This document shows, in pieces, positions 61,401 through 64,000 of a stretch of DNA of 64,000 nucleotides. Position 1 is the first letter of the stretch; each line of letters starts with the position of its first letter. This stretch comes from Sympetrum striolatum. Lineage: Eukaryota > Arthropoda > Insecta > Odonata > Libellulidae. Both the position numbers and the translations under genes were made by a program. The stretch spans positions 63,000,939 to 63,064,938 of the forward strand of contig OX388351.1 in assembly GCA_947579665.1 (NCBI GenBank). Direction: 5' to 3'. The notes under the pieces were generated by a model, which was not told the DNA's origin, did no database searches, and worked only from the letters and a program-made list of their open reading frames with translations.

Positions 61401-62559
61401 AGCATAGAAATATAGTCACAGGCTATTCAGACCTTTAAATTGGAAGTGCTTTCTATGACCAACTGCAGATTAGCTCATAGCTATTGGTCTGGGGAATTGG
61501 GATGGTGAAATTCATATCGATCACCAAACAAACGAGATTTACTTGGACTAGTAACTTCCATATATGAATTTTCCGTAAATTACTCTTTTATGTTTGGACG
61601 ATGTGTTTTTGCAGGCTAATTATATCTGAATGCATAAATCCGAATAGTAAAATGTAACGCTGCAACTTCAAGTGAGAAAATGCTAACGGTTTCTATAGCG
61701 ATGTTAATTTTCTGCCGATACTAGGCTAATGAGCGCTCATCTAAATTATTCGATACATTACACCAATTTTGTCAGTGAGTAGAGGATTGCAAGATAAAAT
61801 ATTTTCATCAAAATTGAATATATATGCTGAGTAGTTTTAAAACTTATTATTTAGTATATATATGAAATAGATTTTGACTAAATAAAACTGCTTGGGAATG
61901 GCATGGTAAGGATCCATAATTTAAGTTATATATTGAAACCATCAACTAAAGGAATGTAAATATTGCTGATTAAAAATCACACGCAAGGATGATGTCAACA
62001 AAGCAATGTTACTATCATTATCATCAACATGTTTGAAGTTATCATAAATTGCAAAATTCCCTTCTTGAGTATAATTCCAAAGACGATATTCTTGGAAATA
62101 TCGCAATCTGATAAAAAACCAACTTCTTCAATGAGAGAGACGCTCATGATACAAAAGCGGAATAACTAAAGGAAATTCTGTATGGGATGGAATGATCGAA
62201 CGACAACCATCGTATCGTAGCAATCACGCTGCATAATCTCCGTTGCTATGTTAAGGTGGACTCAGTCAACGAAGTAAAGCAAAGGGTCGCACTACAATCA
62301 ATCGGAGGGATCGAAACGTTTGTTTGCTCAGAAGATTCGCAATCAAGGCTGAGCCCAACGATAATATACGCCTTGGGCAGTTCTAATCCGAGACGGAAGA
62401 TACATAACTTCGTCTTGTTTTCATTTTATTATTATACACATTTTCCCTTCTTGTTGATAAAACGCAAATACTCAAGTAATGCTCGATTTCAGTAAAAAGT
62501 GATCTCCTAATTTGTGGTCAAGAGATCCTTACTCTTCCATGTACCACCAATAAAAATCC
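58491..62559. other. AT-rich unique sequence
   Basis: No gene, RNA or repeat recognised. The frames at 60086-60277 and 62256-62495 carry no recognisable domain. Confidence 0.55.
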
Positions 62560-62852
62560 ACACAGGATTTATTTATGGACGACTTTATTGCGAGAAATTG
62601 GGACTTAAAAGTCCCATCTTCCATTTAACCCTTGTACATACATATACATACATTGAGAATGGTTATGAAATTACAAATATATTTTTTTATAACTAAATGA
62701 TGAAATTACTAAGATTTACAGCATGAAATCGTTAAATAATGCAAAGGTATATACAGGAATTTATACAATATATAGAACATTACTAGCATATGAAATATTA
62801 AATTATTAAACAATACATAGATATATACAGAAAGTTATACAACACATAAAAG
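62560..62852 (-). mobile_element. non-LTR retrotransposon 3' UTR and end, family T, copy 5
   Basis: Follows directly on the minus-strand ORF remnant at 62853-63149. On the minus strand it runs through AT-rich UTR to TTAAATGGAAGAT, hairpin GGGACTTTTAAGTCCC (62600-62615), CAATTTCTCGCAATAAAG and a TAAATAAA tail. This copy links the family T hairpin to a coding end. It also has the stem variant GGGAC/GTCCC where other copies have GAGAC/GTCTC. Confidence 0.75.
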
Positions 62853-63149
62853 TTATCCCTGTGAGAGATATTTGATGCAAAGTTTCTTGAATGATGGTAA
62901 AGAGGGAGCATTTTGAATTTCAGGCTGGAGTACGTTCCAAAATCTGCAGGTGGTCACATGGAAAGATTTATTATAAATTCCGGTTTTACGTTTTGGGATT
63001 TTAAGATTTTGATTTCCCCTTTTTATGTCTTGATATATTACATAACAATCTTTGGAATCCAAAACGGAGTGTACTCGTTTATTCGTAACTAATTTTGAGA
63101 ATGCAGGAAGAACTAAAGAGAATTTTTCTTTGACACATACCTGGAACAT
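62853..63149 (-). pseudogene. non-LTR retrotransposon ORF2 C-terminus (5'-truncated)
   Basis: The 98-residue frame ends with a pattern typical of the extreme C-terminus of CR1/Jockey-type ORF2 proteins: FHVTTCRFWNVLQPEI, then NAPSLPSFKKLC. This compares with the usual 'f...a.R.WN.LP.eiR...sl..FK..l' segment. The upstream part (KEKFSLVLPAF, TNKRVHSVLDS) is less diagnostic. In-frame upstream codons read DYNIILCND before a stop near 63180, and no RT core follows, so the copy is truncated at its 5' end. The intact reading end and clean 3' hairpin suggest it is younger than the remnant at 14941. The start Met is incidental. Confidence 0.75.
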
Positions 63150-63189
63150 ATCATTGCAAAGTATAATGTTATAATCGGAAGTTTAGCCG

Positions 63190-64000
63190 ATGCAGCAACT
63201 CGTCTTTACTTATTTTCGTATTTTCTGTATCGTTTATATTCTACCCCGATTAAAGACGAGTTTCACCCCCAAAAGTATTATTTATATAGAATTTTACCTG
63301 TAAAATTCTGCATCCGAAAGTGAAATGAAAATCTGGACTATTATTTAATGTGAAGAACATAGTTATAGATATATTTTGAAGAGGCAGCACTTTATTTCCC
63401 TTCCTTTGAAAATTAGTGCCTATTAATTAAAGGATTTTAAGCCTCTACGATAGGTTTTATTTTTACCCCTTAGCTACATCCATACTTTTCTACTTCCCTC
63501 AGCTTTGTTAATATATGCATGTATATTTCTTTTGTAAAATTAGCCACAAATATTACGCTATAAACCATTAGCACTTATACACCCAATTAGGCTTTAAATT
63601 ATTTTTCCAATTTTGTTTTTCTTTTCGTAGACCGATTTCATCCGGGTTATATTGAAACTATGAGAATTTTTGAAGAAAAAGTGCTTGACTGAAAACTCAT
63701 AAATGTGAGGTATGTATGGCTATTATTTGCTATGTACGAAGAAGTGAATATATTTTGGACAATATACTAATTTCTAAAGTCGGCCAGATATTTTTATTTC
63801 GCTTTACAAGCATCACCGACTCTAAGTTCCTTTCCTGGTCTAACGCTATCAGAGACTTAATTGCTTCACATCTTCAAGTCATCTGTTTTAAGTTTATCAA
63901 AGTAATACAGAAAATTGAAAAGGAAATATACAGGTAATTTTTTACTACGAAAGAATATATAAAGAGCATTAGCGTGCTAAGAAAACTCTTTCAAAAAGAA
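63190..64000. other. AT-rich unique sequence at the window end
   Basis: No gene recognised. The 73-codon frame at 63716-63937 has no domain. A 10-bp inverted pair CTCGTCTTTA/TAAAGACGAG lies near 63200 and 63255. Confidence 0.5.

Noticed and set aside
1..64000. CRISPR arrays, bacterial operons, viral genes or rRNA
   Set aside because: No regularly spaced direct repeats with unique spacers, no ribosome-binding-site/ORF organisation, and no rRNA core blocks were seen.

Overview
The window is eukaryotic and AT-rich, with no bacterial or viral gene organisation. Repeat content points to an arthropod, probably an insect: tRNA-headed repeats, Tc1/mariner- and hAT/Merlin-like miniature transposons, and truncated non-LTR retrotransposons ending in short 3' hairpins. 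That placement rests on recalled repeat types, not on a marker gene, and I cannot name a species. No complete protein-coding gene is visible. Nearly all ORFs of 60-145 codons are chance open frames in AT-rich or strand-skewed DNA. Two exceptions are decayed retrotransposon coding ends (14941-15509 on +, 62853-63149 on -).

The left 4.3 kb is the most gene-like part. Two CpG-dense blocks (2466-2935 and 3766-4242) stand out. The second ends with an ATG in good context, nine codons, and a strong splice-donor match (GTGAGT at 4243). I read this, as an inference, as a promoter plus a short first coding exon, with the remaining roughly 60 kb as its long first intron. The alternative is that the whole window is intergenic.

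The rest is unique AT-rich sequence carrying dispersed repeats. (1) A long-foldback MITE family has five copies (1321, 12622, 18764, 28710, 45037). (2) Two tRNA-derived families, A (1, 8371, 34561, 35027, 56926) and B (22310, 23614, 29009), are arranged as palindromes with the tRNA 3' half in both arms wherever both ends are kept. (3) A 356-bp element with 71-bp inverted repeats and an 8-bp target duplication lies at 23808-24163. (4) A 77-bp Tc1/mariner-type MITE with perfect arms lies at 17237-17313. (5) A 1-kb element with 14-bp inverted repeats, a (TG)n tract and an internal 318-bp tandem duplication lies at 53158-54176. (6) Ends of at least three non-LTR families (10399, 20416, 25059, 32501, 44481, 52536, 58021, 62560) carry hairpins just before the 3' tail. 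In two families the stems differ between copies by compensating base changes, which suggests that RNA structure was under selection.

I did not find an undescribed gene system. The best candidates for novelty are the palindromic tRNA-derived families and the covarying 3' hairpins.
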